Below, piece by piece: positions 44,265 to 57,979 of a stretch of DNA of 64,000 nucleotides (the stretch's first letter is position 1; the number at the start of each line of letters is the position of its first letter). The notes below the pieces were generated by a model. The model made no database searches. It was not told the DNA's origin and saw nothing but the letters and a program-made list of their open reading frames with translations. Location of the stretch: the NCBI GenBank assembly GCA_003313425.1, contig NHZP01000007.1:1651483-1715482 (forward strand), given 5' to 3'. Origin of the DNA: Pseudopyrenochaeta lycopersici. Taxonomy: Eukaryota > Ascomycota > Dothideomycetes > Pleosporales > Pseudopyrenochaetaceae. The position numbers and the translations under genes are program-made.

Positions 44265-47200
44265 ATTCGTTCCTTATAGTTTCCTAAGTTTAATTTAGGT
44301 TCCTATGTATTTTCTAAGTTAGGGTAGTCCTTCTATTTTATAAGGTACTCTCTTTCTCTATATTAGTTTTCTGTAATCTTTAAGCGTCTCTTATTAAGGA
44401 TCTTCTTAACTTCGTACTCTGTCTCCTCTTTAGTCTTATACCTAAAAGTCTTCTGTAGTAGCGTTACTAGGTACGCTAGTTCTAGTAACTTAATGTAGAA
44501 CCTAGAGTAGATTTTTGCGTCTTTAGGTAGTTCTAATGTATACGTAACTAGTCTGTTACGTTATTTAATTAAAAACAGTCTAACTTTAACGTAGTCTAAT
44601 CCCTTGTTAGGTCGTTTCGTGCGTAGGTTTTTTATAAGTAAGTATACTTTATCCCCTTTTTTTAGCTAAGGTACTATTTTTCTTTTCTTGTTAACATATA
44701 AAACTTATTATCCTTGTTTTTTCTTAAGTCTTTCTTATAACTGTTTTAGCGTTATCTGCAGTTCTCCTACTATCCTAACTACGGCTTCTGCTTTAATACT
44801 TAGAAAGTTTCTCTTAAATAGGTTTAGGTGTTTCCTGTGATAGGCGTAGAATAGTGTTTCGCCTGTTGCTTCAGATTTGCTATTGTTAAATGCGATTTAG
44901 GCTGTAGGTAACAGTAATACCTAGTTATCCTGTTGTTTGTTGCAGTACGTTCGTAGATATTGTTTTAAGGTCCTGTTTGTTTGTTCCGTTTGTCCATCAG
45001 TTTCTAGGTGGTATGCTGTAGATAGTTTCCTTTAAGTACCTATCTCAGCTACGAAGGTTAACCAGAAATTAGATGTAAATAACTTGTCTCTATTACTGAT
45101 AATAGTCTTTAGTATACCGTAGTGTTAGAATATCTAGTCTTTTATTATTTCTGCGAGTTATAGTACCGTGAAATTCTTTCTAAACAGTATAAACTCTGCG
45201 TATTTAATACATCTGTATACTACGTTGCATATCGCATTATACTTATATCTAGTTACTTTATCTGCAGACTTAAGTAAATCCGTAATAAAGTCTATTACTA
45301 TATCTTCCTATAGTTTCGTAGGTATCTTAATTGCCTGTAACTCGCTGTAGGGTGCATAAGTAGCATGTTTGTTTTGTTAGTAGGGTACACATTTCTTAAT
45401 ATGTGTTTCTACTTTTTACCTTAGGTTTATAATGTAGTAGTTTCGTTAGATAAGTTCTATTGTTTTTATAATTCCTAGGTGTCTATATATTAGATTATTA
45501 TAATATTATTAGATAATAGTTTCGTGTAGGTCTTTAGGGACTTCTGCCTATATTTTTAAGATTGCGTAGCATTCTTGCGAAGGTCCTAAAGTTCCATCTT
45601 TATTTATTTTTAGGATTGCTATACGAACTTCGGTTTTCTTTCCTATTACATTATGTCTTCTGCTTAGTGCGTCTGCTCTTCTATTTTCTTTTCCTGGTGT
45701 ATAGATAATCTTAAACTTATATTATCCTAGTAGTTCTAACTATCTTACTTATCTTTAGTTTAGTTATTTTATTATCGTGAAGTATATTAGGTTCTAGTAG
45801 TTAGTGTAAATAGTAAGTTCTAAGCAACTTTCTACATATACTCTTTAATATCGCAGTGCGTTAATAATAGCTTTTAGTTCCTTGTCGTGGATATCGTATC
45901 ATTCTTCTGTTTATAAGAACTTGCGCGAATGATACGCTATAGAGTACTATTTTCTGTCCTTTTTCTGTAAAGCTACTGCTCTGATTACGAGGTCTGATGC
46001 GTCTGTTTTAATCCTAAGTAGTTGTCTACTAGTAAATAATATAAGTACTAGTTCAGCTACGCAGGCTTCTTTTAATATCTTGAAGGCTTATTGTTGTTCT
46101 TTGTTCTAGTCCTACTTTTTATCCTTTTTTATTAGTCTTATTAAGGGTGTTGCAATCTTAGTAAAGTCCTTAATAAATTGTTAATTAAAGTTAACGAATC
46201 CTAGAAATAACTAAATATCTTTAACTGTTTGTAGCGTCTTCTATTCTTAGATTATCTTAATTTTTAATTTGCTAATCCGCACTCCTTATCTTCTAACTAT
46301 ATATCTTAGGAATTCTACCTCTTCTTTATAAAATTCGCATTTTTCTAGTTTTAACTTAAGGTAGTAGTTCCTTAATTATCGTAGTACTTCCTTAATATGT
46401 TCCTTGTGTTTGTTTATATTTCTAGAGTAAACTAGAATGTTGTCTAGGTAGGCTATAGCATATATGTTAAGATATTCTGCTAAGACGTTGTTAATTAAAT
46501 CTTAACACGTTGCCGGTGCGTTTATTAGGCTAAAGGGTATTACTATATACTTATAATATCCGTATCATGTTCTAAAGGCGGTTTTCTACTCTTCTCCTTC
46601 TTTTATTCTAATAAGGTTATACGCTCCTCTTAGGTCTAGTGCGGTAAAGTATTAAGCTCCTGTTAATCTATTGCGTAGTTCTTATATATTAGGTAGCAGA
46701 TAGCAGTTCTTTTTAGTAATGTTATTTAACTTCCTATAGTTAATGTATAACCTTAGCGCTCTATCCTTCTTTAGTGCGAATAGGACGGGATATCCTACTG
46801 AGGACTTAGATTTCCTAATAAAACCCTTCGCTAAATTTTTATTAATATATTTCTTTAGGACGCCTAGCTCGTGGTCGCTTAGGCGGTATATTAGTATAAA
46901 CCTAGGCTGTTTGCCTTCTATAAGTTCTATCTTATAGTCCTATTCTTAGTGTTTTAGTAGTACTTCCCTTCCTACCTTTTTAGTAAACATATCTCTAAAT
47001 TCCTTATATTCCTCTAGGATCCTAGGAGTAGTAGCTAACTCTTTGTTCTTCTTAGCGTTCTTTACTAGCTGCTGACAAAGTAGCTGTTTCTTAGCTTTTC
47101 GCGAAGGTTTAATATTTATTATCGTCTTCTTATCTACTAAGGCATGCGACCGTTACGTAGGTATTCTTGCGTTATTCTTTATACGCACAGACACTCTTTA

Positions 47201-49266
47201 TTTTGTCTAGTCGATTACTAGGTTGCAGTGCCTTAACTAAGGTAGCCCTAGTATAATATTGTAGGCGGCCGTCCTAAAGACGTCTAGTCTAACCTAGTAT
47301 ATTTTAGAGGCTAGGCTAAGGCTAGTAGTAACCTCGTAGGTTATTATCCTTTCTAATTTTCTGTTTGCTACTGTTATCTAGTAGGGTGTTTTCTTTAAGA
47401 CAGGTTGTAGCCCTGCTTTTAATATAGCTGTCTTAGAAATATAGTTTACTTAAGACCTAGAATCTATTAGTGCCTTTAGCTCCTTTCCTTAGAGTTCTAT
47501 TCTGAGTTAGAAGAGACTCTCTTCCTTTTATTAGATAGCCTAACACTGCTTGTTAGTGCTGTTAGGTCGTAGACGAATCCCTTATCTAGTTCTGGCCTTC
47601 TTACTATAGGAAGGTTTAACTTCCAGTTTCTGTCTAAAAAAGAATTTTCCTTAAAGCTGTTTACTTCCTTTTCTAGCTTGTAGCGCTCACATCCTAGATT
47701 TATACAGGTTTACTATAATTTATTAGTGCATCGCTTATTTATAATAATGTTTCAGTTAGCTGTGTGCTTATTATTATGTCTTAGGAAATAATTTATTGTT
47801 TGTTTATCCTATAAGTAGTTAATACAATCGTCCTGTTAACAGTTATACTATTACTATTTACACGCCCCTTTTAGTATTAGGAAGTGTCCTTCTTATAGCT
47901 TAATAGCGTAATAGTAGTCGCAGTAATTATATATGTAGCAGAGATATAGTAGTAGCCCGTGTTTTAGGTTTCTCTAGTTGTAGTCGTACTAAAAGAGTCT
48001 CCGTCCCTTCTCCGCTTAGGCTAAAGCTTTTTATTTAATTTATTACTTAGCTTACTTAGTAGAGAATCTAAAACACTTAATATCCTCTATTACGTATTCC
48101 TAACATACATTATTCTAATTTAAGGGTTTACATTTCATCTTCTAGTCCTAGTATCGCACGTATACGTATTTTCTGCTGTGTATCTTCTATAGTATTAGTA
48201 TACCCTATATTTTCTATATTTTATTATCTAGTGCCTGTGCTTCCTTAATACTTTCTATAGGTAGTAGTTAGTCCTAGTTAACTAAGGTCCCTAGATATAG
48301 TTCTGCTAGAGCCTTATTATTCTAGTTAATCTCCTAAGTATTTAAGGGAACCTATCCGTAGGTTCCTATAATCTAGTTGTCCTCCTACTGTAGTAGTAAT
48401 AAGGGTCTAGTACTATAGTTAGGTGTAGTAACTACCTCCTAGTCTCTAAATTAGGTGTTATTAAAGTTTTTAATTATATTAACTTTAAGTCAGGTAACTT
48501 TATTCTTTTGCCTACAATTTTTTATAAAGTGTCCCTTCTTCCCGTAATTATAGTAATTACCTTTTATCTTCTCTGTATCTGTCTTCTAGTTTCCTACCTT
48601 CCTGTTCCCTTACTTCTTATTAACGTTATCTAGATATATTAGTTCTAGTTTATTAGAAGTGTAGTAGCTAGCAGTACAAGTGTTCCTTAGGTAGCGAACA
48701 TAGCTTTTCTATTTACCTGTATAGTTTATTCTTCCTTTTCTATAGCTCTATAGTTCCTAGTTTAGTTTATATAGGTTATTATTAATCCTTATATAGTTAT
48801 TAATTAAGTTATTTAGGTCTTTAATAATAAATCCTGTTCTTATAAGTTCTTCCCTAACCTGTAGTTTTAGGCCCTGTTAGAATATTCTTTTAAGAGCTTT
48901 ATTATCCTATCTAATAATTATAAAGTATTATTTAAACCTATTAGCGTAGTTAGCGACAGAGGTGTGTTATTTTAGTTCCTGTATGTGTCGTTCTACCGCG
49001 ACTTTCTTAGTCTGCATCCTAAAGATCTGCTAGATATGCTTTTTAAACTTATCCTAATCTTTAAATATTTCTATATTCTCCGCGTCTACGATACCTTAGT
49101 CTATATATTATTCTAGTTGTAGTGTAACCTAGTCTAGTACTTTACCTGTAAGGTAAGTAATCGCGATAGGTACCTTATTACTTTTGTTAATATCCTTATA
49201 GAGGTAAAAGTAAAGGTTAAGTTAGAGTAACTATCCTTTAAGGTGTTATTAGTTACTACTAAATAT
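44265..49266 (-). pseudogene. gag-pol relic of element F
   Basis: It has the same domain order as C, with an altered RT catalytic motif (YLDN, around 46.44-46.46 kb) and stops throughout. The short open frames at 45168-45350 and 46743-46937 are on the opposite strand and are shadows. Confidence 0.8.
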
Positions 49267-49364
49267 AGTAGGTTTACTAATTAGACGTCCTTTAGTAGAC
49301 ACAGTTAAAGAATTAGGGGTAGCTACGTATTTGCTAGGGCTGCTTATCTTAAGGGTAATTAAAA

Positions 49365-49759
49365 TATTAAAGATCTAATTAAGTAGTTATAATATAAAGT
49401 AACTAGTGTTAACTAGTAGATATCTTTAGAGTATTCTTTAGACGTGCAGGCTAGGTTAAAGGTAGAAGTGTAGAATAGTGGTATACTTATGGATTGTCTT
49501 AAGTTAATTACAATATGCCGTAGGGCCACATTATGCGAGTCTATATATATGATTGTCTTATGGGATTCCTATAAGGCCCCCTCTGGGATTTCTAGGTTTG
49601 TCTCTGTCCCATAGGACATAGTCCGTCTTGGCGTGGGTTTCCTGGGATCACGTGATCCTGGCGTCATCGGTTGGTTCAGAGGCTCGGTCCCCTCGCTGGC
49701 CGTCCGTGCCTCTTCCCTCATCCTCATAACCGCCGCCTTCCCACTCTCTGTTCGTAACA
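49365..49759 (-). repeat. 5' LTR of element F
   Basis: 395 bp. The inner terminal TGTTA has become TATTA. The outer 190 bp (about 49570-49759) are almost unmutated. Confidence 0.88.
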
Positions 49760-49830
49760 TCTACCTAAACCACACATTAGTCTAAGTTATACTAAGGAGG
49801 TTAATAATAACAGAGAAAAAGGCGTATTCT
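49760..49830. other. 71-bp spacer between elements F and G
   Basis: This is host sequence, presumably of element E, holding the right target duplication of F (TCTAC, 49760-49764) and the left one of G (ATTCT, 49826-49830). Confidence 0.7.
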
Positions 49831-50225
49831 TGTTACGAACAGAGAGTGGGAAGGCGGCGGTTATGAGGATGAGAGAAGAGGCACGGACGGCCAGCGAGGG
49901 GACCGAGCCTCTGAACCAACCGATGACGCCAGGATCACGTGATCCCAGGAAACCCACGCCAAGACGGACTATGTCCTATGGGACGGAGATAAACCCAGAA
50001 ATCCCAGAGGGGGCCTTATAGAAATCCTATAAGATAATTATGTATATAGACTCGCATAATGTAGCCCTACGGCACATTATAATTAACTTAAGACAATCCA
50101 CGAGTATACTACTATTCTACACTTCTACCTTTAACCTAGCCTACACGTCTAAAGAATACTCTAAAGATATCTACTAGTTAACACTAGTTACTTTATATTA
50201 TAACTACTTAATTAGATCTTTAATA
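49831..50225 (+). repeat. 5' LTR of element G
   Basis: 395 bp, TGTTACGAACAG to CTTTAATA. The first 190 bp are nearly free of RIP changes; the inner half is altered. Confidence 0.9.
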
Positions 50226-50323
50226 TTTTAATTACTCTTAAGATAAGCAGCCCTAGTAAATACGTAGCTACCCCTAATTCTTTAACTGTATCTACTAAAG
50301 GATATCTAATTAGTAAACCTACT

Positions 50324-53300
50324 ATGTTTAGTAGTAACTAATAACACCTTAAAAGATAGTTGCTCTAACTTAACCTTTACTTTTACTTCTATAAGGATAT
50401 TAACAAAAGTAATAAAGTACTTATCGCGATTACTTACCTTATGGGTGAAGTACTAGACTAGGTTACACTACAACTAGAATAATATATAGACTAAGGTATT
50501 ATAGACGCGGAGAATACGGAAATGTTTAAAGATTAGGATAAGTTTAAAAAGTATATCTAGCAGATCTTTAGGATGCAGACTAAGAAAGTCGCGGCAGAAC
50601 AATACATACAGGAACTAAAATAACATACCTCTGTTACTAACTACGCTAATAGGTTTAAACAATACTCTATAATTATTAGATAGGACGACGAAGCTCTTAA
50701 AAGAATGTTCTGATAGGGCCTAAAACTACAGGTTAAAGAAGAACTTATAAGAACAGGATTTGTTATTAAAGACCTAAATAACTTAATTAATAACTATATA
50801 AGGATTAATAATAACTTATATAAACTAAACTAGGAACTACAGAGCTATAGAAAAGGAAGAATAAACTACACAGGTAAATAGAAAAGCTATATTCGCTACC
50901 TAAGGAACACTCGCACTGCTAGCTACTACACTTCTAATAAACTAGAACTAATATATCTAGATAACGTTAATAAGAAGTAAGGGAATAGAAAAGTAGGAAA
51001 CTAGAAGACAGATGTAGAGAAGATAAAAGGCAATTACTATAATTGCGGGAAGAAGAGACACTTCGCAAAAAATTATAGGTAAAAGAATAAAGTTACCTAA
51101 CTTAAAGTTAACATAATTAAAAACTTTAATAACACCTAATTCAGAGACTAGGAGGTAGTTACTACACCTAACTATAGCACTAGACCCTTATTACTACTAC
51201 AGTAGGAGGACGACTAGATTATAGGAACCTATGGACAGGTTCCCTTAAATACTTAGGAGATTAACTAGAATAATGAGGCTCTAGTAGAACTACATCTAAG
51301 GACCCTAGTTAACTAGGACTAACTACTACCTACAGAAAGTATTAAGGAAGCACAGGCACTAGATAACGAAACATAGAAAACATAGGGTATACTAACACTA
51401 TAGAAGATACACAGCAGAAAATACGTATACGTGTGATACTAGGACTAGAAGATGAAATGTAAACCTTTAAATTAGAATAATATATGTTAGGAATACGTAA
51501 TAGAGGATATTAAGTGTTTTAGATTCTCTACTAAGCAAGCTAAGTAATAAATTAAATAAAAAGCTTTAGCCTAAGCGGAGAAGGGACAGAGACTCTTTTA
51601 GTACGACTACAACTAGAGAAACCTAAAACACAGGCTACTACTATATCTCTACTACACATACAATTACTACAACTACTATTACGCTATTAAGCTATAAGAA
51701 GGATACTTCCTAATACTAAAAGGGGCGTATAAATAGTAATAGTATAACTATTAACGGGACGATTATATTAACTACTTATAGGATAAACAAACAATAAATC
51801 ATTTCCTAGAACACAATAACAAGTACACAGCTAACCAAAACATTATTATAAACAAGCGATGCACTAATAAATTATAGTAAACCTGCATAAATCTAGGATA
51901 TAAGCGCTACAAGCTAGAAAAGGAAGCAAATAGCTTTAAGGAAAATTCTTTTTTAGACAGAAACTGGAAGTTAAACTTTCCTATAGTAAGAAGGCCAGAA
52001 CTAGACAAGGGATTCGTCTACAACCTAACAGCACTAACAAGCAGTATTAGGCTATCTAACAAAAGGAAGAGAGTCTCTTCCAACTCAGAATAGAACTCTA
52101 AGGAAAGGAGCTAAAGGCACTAATAGATTCCAGGTCTTAAGTAAACTATATCTCTAAGACAGCTATATTAAAAGTAAGGCTATAACCTGTCTTAAAGAAA
52201 ACACCCTACTAAATAACAGTAGCAAACAGAAAATTAGGAGAGATAATAACCTACGAGGTTACCACCAGCCTTAGCCTAGCCTCTAAAATATACTAGGTTA
52301 GACTAGACGTCTTTAGGACGGCCGCCCACGATGTTATACTAGGGCTACCTTAGTTAAGGCACTGCAACCTAGTAATTAACTAGACAAAATAAAGAGTATC
52401 TGTACGTACAAAGAATAACGCAAGAATACCTACGTAACAGTCGCATACCTTAGTAGATAAGAAGACAATAATAAATATTAAACCTTCGTAAAAAGCTAAG
52501 AAACAGCTACTTTGTCAGCAGCTGGCAAAGAACGCTAAGAAGAATAAAGAGTTAGCTACTACTCCTAGGATCCTAGAGGAATATAAGGAATTTAGAGATA
52601 TATTTACTAAAAAGGTAGGAAAGGAAGCACTACTAAAACACTAAGAATAGGACTATAAGATAGAACTTATAGAAGGCAAACAGCCTAGGTTCGTACTAAT
52701 ATACTACTTAAGCAACTACGAGCTAGGCGTCCTAAAGAAATATATTAATAAAAATTTAGTAAAGGGTTTTATTAGGAAATCTAAGTCCTTAGTAGGATAT
52801 CCTGTCCTGTTCGCGCTAAAGAAGAATAGAGTGCTAAGGTTATGCATTAACTATAGGAAGTTGAATGACATTACTAAAAAGAACTACTATCTGCTACCTA
52901 ATATATAAGAACTACGCGACAGATTAACAGGAGCTTAATACTTTACCGCACTAGACCTAAGAGGAGCGTATAACTTTATTAGAATAAAAGAAGGAAAAGA
53001 GTAGAAAACTACCTTTAGAATACAATACAGATATTATAAGTACATAGTAATACCCTTTAGCCTAATAAACGCACTGGTAACATGTTAAGATTTAATTAAT
53101 AATGTCTTAGCAGAATGTCTTAACATACATACTATAGCCTACCTAGATAATATTCTAGTTTACTCTAGAAACATGAATAAACACAAGAAACATATTAAGG
53201 AAGTACTACGACGATTAAGGAACTACTACCTTAAGTTAAAACTAGAAAAATGCGAATTTTATAAAGAAGAGGTAGAATTCCTAGGATATATAGTTAGAAG

Positions 53301-55325
53301 ATAAGAAGTGCAGATTAGTAAATTAAAAATTAAGATAATCTAAGAATAGAAGACGCCATAAACAGTTAAAGATATTTAGTTATTTCTAGGATTTGTTAAC
53401 TTTAATTAATAATTTATTAAGGACTTTACTAAGATTATAACACCCTTAATAAGACTAATAAAAAAGGATAAAAAGTGGGACTAGAATAAAGAACAATAAT
53501 AAGCCTTCAAGATGTTAAAAGAAGCCTGCGTAGCTGAACTAGTACTTATATTATTTACTAGTAGACAACTACTTAGGATTGAAATAGACGCATCAGACCT
53601 CGCAATTAGAGTAGTAGCTTTACAGAAAAAGGATAGAAAATGGCACCCTATAGCGTATTATTCGCGCAAGTTCTTATAAATAGAAGAATAATATAATATC
53701 CACGATAAGGAACTAAAAGCTATCGTTAACGCACTGCGACATTAGAGAGCATATGCAGAAAGTTGCTTAGAACTTACTATTTATACTAACTACTAGAACC
53801 TAATATACTTTACAATAACAAAATAACTAAACTAAAGACAAGTAAGATAGTTAGAACTACTAGGATAATATAAGTTTAAGATTATCTATACACTAGGAAA
53901 AGAAAATAGAAGAGCAGATGTACTAAGCAGAAGACACGATATAATAGGAAAGAAAACTGAAGTTTGCATAGTAATCCTGAAAACAAATAAAGATAGAACT
54001 TTAGGACCTTCGCAAGAATGCTACGCAATCTTAAAAATACAGGCAGAAGTCCCTAAAGACCTATACAAAACTATTATCTAATAATATTATAATAATCTAA
54101 TATATGGACACCTAGGAATTATAAAAACAATAGAACTTATCTAATGAAACTACTACATTATAAACCTAAGGCAAAAAGTAGAAATATATATTAAGAAATA
54201 TGTACCCTACTAACAAAATAAATATGCTACTTATGTACCCTACGGCGAGTCACAGGCAATTAAGATACCTACAAAACTATAGGAAGATATAGTAATAGAC
54301 TTCATCACGGATTTACCTGAGTCTGCAGATAAAGTAACTAGATATAAGTATAATGCGATATGCAACGTAGTATGCAGATATATTAAATACGCAGAGTTTA
54401 TACTGTTTAGAAAGAATTTTACGGCACTATAACTCGCAGAAATAATAAAAGACTAGATATTCTGACACTACAGCATACTAAAGACTATTATTAGCGATAG
54501 AGATAAGTTGTTTACATCTAATTTCTAGTTAACCTTCGTAGCTAAGATAGGTACTTAAAGGAAACTATCTACAGCATACTACCTAGAAACTGATAGACAA
54601 ACGGAACGAACAAACAGGACCTTAAAATAATATCTACGAACGTACTGCAACAAACAATAGGATAACTAGGTATTACTATTACCTATGGCCTAAATCGCAT
54701 TTAATAATAGCAAATCTAAAGTAATAGGCAAAACACTATTCTACGCCTATCACAGGAAACACCTAAACCTATTTAAGAGAAACTTTCTAAGTGTTAAAGC
54801 AGAAGCCGTAGTTAGGACAGCAGGAGAACTGTAGATAATGCTAAAACAGTTATAAGAAAGACTTAAGAAAAAATAAGGATAACAAGTTTTATATGTTAAC
54901 AAGAAAAGAAAAACAGCACCTTAGCTAAAAAAAGGGGATAAAGTATACTTACTTATAAAAAACCTACGCACGAAACGACCTAATAAGGGATTAGACTACG
55001 TTAAAGTTAGACTGTTTTTAATTAAATAACGCAACAGACTAGTCACGTATACATTAGAACTACCTAAAGACGCAAAAATCTACCCTAGGTTCTATATTAA
55101 GTTACTAGAACTAGCGCACCTAGTAACGCTACTACAGAAGACTTTCAGGTATAAGACTAAAGAGGAGACAGAGTACAAAGTTAAGAAGATCCTTAATAAG
55201 AGACGCTTAAAGATTACAGAAAACTAATATAGAGAAAGAGAGTACCTTATAAAATAGAAGGACTACCCTAACTTAGAAAATACATAGGAACCTAAATTAA
55301 ACTTAGGAAACTATAAGGAACGAAT
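50324..55325 (+). pseudogene. gag-pol relic of element G
   Basis: It starts at an ATG followed by TTTAGTAGTAAC and ends with the chromodomain (EYKVKKILNKRRLKI, later YLIKWKDYP with former Trp as stop). Missing key residues include the protease Gly and one RT Asp. Stops sit mainly at Gln and Trp codons. Confidence 0.82.
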
Positions 55326-55384
55326 TAGCAAATATAACCGCGACAGGGAATAAAAAGAAGTTAGGTATTAGAATTATAACTAAC

Positions 55385-55930
55385 CTAATCTAACAACGTA
55401 ATTCTTAGAGGAAGAGGGTTACCTTTAAGCTAGGACAGAGTAAAGACGCTCTAGTCTAAGGCAGAAGTACCAGGCATTAGCCCTTACTTAAGAATATTAA
55501 CCTTACGATTAACATCCTTAATCGCCTCTAACACCTTAATCTCTTCTGCGATATAACTAGAATTGTCTACCTATTATTGCTTATAACGCTGTAATAACTT
55601 TTGTTATTTACAAAGTTAATTCTTTTTTGCGCAGGCAGCAAGAAGAGTATTTAGCGCCTTCTCTTCTGCGTCGTCAGCCTCAGCTTCTTACGCGTCTAAC
55701 TAAGCTAATTCCTTATCTAAACAAGAAAAGTTTAGAACTAGCATATCTACTAGCTCGCACAACAACACCCTATTTTAATAATAATTCCTACACTTCTCTT
55801 TTAATAATAACATCCTACACTCTAGCTTCTTCTTTAAATAATATTTATAAGAGACTATAGTAACCTAACTAATAGTGTTTATATAATCTCTAATAAGATA
55901 ATAATAAGCAGTACTACAGGAAGCTATAGG
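55385..55930 (-). pseudogene. Antisense coiled-coil gene relic in element G
   Basis: It is the exact counterpart of 25671-26216 in element C, on the strand opposite to gag-pol. The reading is recognisable with extra RIP stops. Part of its complementary strand gives the spurious plus frame at 55627-55860. Confidence 0.65.
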
Positions 55931-55967
55931 TTAGTTATAAGGATATAAGGACTGGAAGGGGGGATAG

Positions 55968-56362
55968 TGTTACAAACAGAGAGTAGGAAGGCGGCAGTTA
56001 TAAGGATAAGGGAAGAGGCACGGACAGCTAGCAAGGGGACTAAGCCTCTAAACTAACTAATAACGCTAGGATCACGTAATCCTAGGAAACCCACGCTAAG
56101 ACGGACTATGTCTTATAGGACAGAGATAAACCTAGAAATCCTAGAGGGGGCCTTATAGGAATCCTATAAGATAATTATGTATATAGACTCGCATAATGTG
56201 GCCCTACGGCATATTATAATTAACTTAAGACAATCTACAAGTATACTACTATTCCACACTTCTACCTTCGACCTAGCCTGCACGTCTAAAGAATACTCTA
56301 AAGATATCTACTAGTTAACACCAGTTACTTTATATTGTAACTACTTGATTAGATCTTTAATA
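55968..56362 (+). repeat. 3' LTR of element G
   Basis: 395 bp. Its U3 half (inner) is clearly mutated compared with the 5' LTR, while its outer end is better kept than the inner end of the 5' LTR. Confidence 0.9.
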
Positions 56363-57486
56363 ATTCTAAAGAATTTATGGATTCTGAATCTAACACGATG
56401 TCCAAAGACGAACTATTGTAGGCTAAGGGACGGCTAAAAGTCTCTAAGTAAGGGAGGGGAAGGTAATATAAGTAAGTAAAATTGCCTTACATATTTACGA
56501 TATAATAGGAAATAAACAGGCGGCAAGCTGTTGTGGATATAAATTTTAGATGCCTGGCGTAGGTGTTAGCTAATTAGGATCTGCCCCGGGTGCGACTAGC
56601 GTGACCCAGGAAACCCTGTGATTAGCTAACGCGCTAACTTTATGTTTGCGCCTACTAACAACGAAACAAATAGTTAAAAAGCGACGAAAATTACCTATCG
56701 TAATTAGTGTAGGTAAAGGTGAGGTTAAGAAATAATGTACAGTAACGAAAGGATAAAAACCCCGCCTGCGAAGCTTGTTACTTCCCTTTTTTAATAATTA
56801 ACATCTTACTAGCAGCTAACTATTAACCCTTACTAGACGCTGCTATATTTTATAAACTAGTTTAACTAAGCAAACAATTATAAGCGGTTCTAGGAGGGAC
56901 CTACTAGGCACCCCACCTCGACGATCTATCGTGCTAAAACTCCTACCGCCGCCTTAGACTCTAGGCTTATTAGATAAGTTAGCAACTTACTTAAACATAT
57001 CTAACTAGCCTTAATTAACGCAGTAAATCACGCGTGTGCCTGATTGCGGTATTAACTTCTAGAATTACGGATAATACGTTGTACCTTAGAAGGGTAGGAC
57101 TACGTTTAAAGACTTCTACGAGGAACTGGTTAAGCAACTATTGTACGTTTAGAAACACATGGTAACTGAGTGGATGATCTCTTGTAGCTTATACGTTAAC
57201 GAACTCCTTAACCTAGTTAGTGCGGCTGCTCAGGTATTTAAGAATAACGCGGCCCTTATAGCTGAATTTAGAGGTGTGCACTAGTTTAACGCCTAGTTTC
57301 CTATAGTTAAAGATGTTAAGGACTATTAAGCTAAGTAAGGCAGCGAGTTGCGATTAGCTATAAGCTACCTTAAGAGCTTATATAAGCCTCTTTTTAATTA
57401 GGTTATTAGTGTATATATAAGTTTGGTTATATACAGCCATTCGGGCGTTACTAACCTCGTATTCCTTCTGCGACAAGTCGAGATTA
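56363..57486 (+). mobile_element. Degraded transposon sequence between G and H
   Basis: It follows the right duplication of G and is cut by H. A purine run AAGGGAGGGGAAGG (about 56451-56464) could be a polypurine tract. About 48 bp at 56567-56613 resemble 37956-38004 of element E. From about 57085 to 57486 one plus frame is coherent apart from CAG-to-TAG-type stops (readable TTFKDFYEELVKQLLYV, VNELLNLVSAAAQVFKNNAA, LRLAISYLKSLYKPLFN). The family is not recognised. Confidence 0.5.
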
Positions 57487-57881
57487 TGTTACGAACAGAG
57501 AGTGGGAAGGCGGCGGTTATAAGGATGAGGGAAGAGGCACGGACGGCCAGCGAGGGGACCGAGCCTCTGAACCAACTGATGACGCCAGGATCACGTGATC
57601 CCAGGAAACCCACGCCAAGACGGACTATATCCTATGGGACGGAGACAAACCTAGAAATCCTAGAGGGGGCCTTATAGGAATCCTATGAGACAATCATGTA
57701 TATAGACTCGCACAATGTGGCCCTACGGCACATTGTGATCAACTTAAGATAATCCACGAGTATACTACTATTCTACACTTCTACCTTCAACCTGGCTTAC
57801 ACGTCTAAAGAATACTCTAAAGATATCTACTAGTTAACACTAGTTGCTTTATATTATAACTACTTAATTAGATCTTTAATA
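57487..57881 (+). repeat. 5' LTR of element H
   Basis: 395 bp; the outer 190 bp are nearly unmutated, as in A and G. Confidence 0.88.
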
Positions 57882-57979
57882 TTTTAATTACCCTTAAGAT
57901 AAGCAGCCCTAGCGAATACGTAGCCACCCCCGATTCTTTAACCGTGTCCACTAAAGGACGTCTGATTAGCAAACCTACT

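Larger units (their letters stand above)
43228..49759 (-). mobile_element. Complete chromodomain Ty3/Gypsy element F
   Basis: Exactly 6532 bp and collinear with C without a single net indel (constant offset 17989). The target duplication is CCTAC on the left (43223-43227) and TCTAC on the right (49760-49764), one transition apart. The internal part is more mutated than in C: the RT motif is YLDN instead of YLDD and gag-pol is full of stops. It is inserted in element E. Confidence 0.9.
49831..56362 (+). mobile_element. Complete chromodomain Ty3/Gypsy element G
   Basis: Exactly 6532 bp, with a perfect 5-bp duplication ATTCT (49826-49830 and 56363-56367). It stands head to head with F. Zinc knuckle at about 51.03-51.08 kb; protease at about 52.11 kb (DSR for DSG); RT at about 52.8-53.2 kb (YLDN); RNase H at about 53.6 kb; integrase at 54.1-54.7 kb; chromodomain at 55.18-55.33 kb; polypurine tract just before 55968. 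Coding capacity is lost through stops. Confidence 0.92.

Noticed and set aside
49830..50021. 63-codon frame conserved in several LTRs (also near 31580-31771, 49569-49760 and 57423-57677)
   Set aside because: It starts at the LTR border without a true ATG in most copies, and it is conserved because the outer LTR ends escape RIP. No sign of coding selection beyond that.
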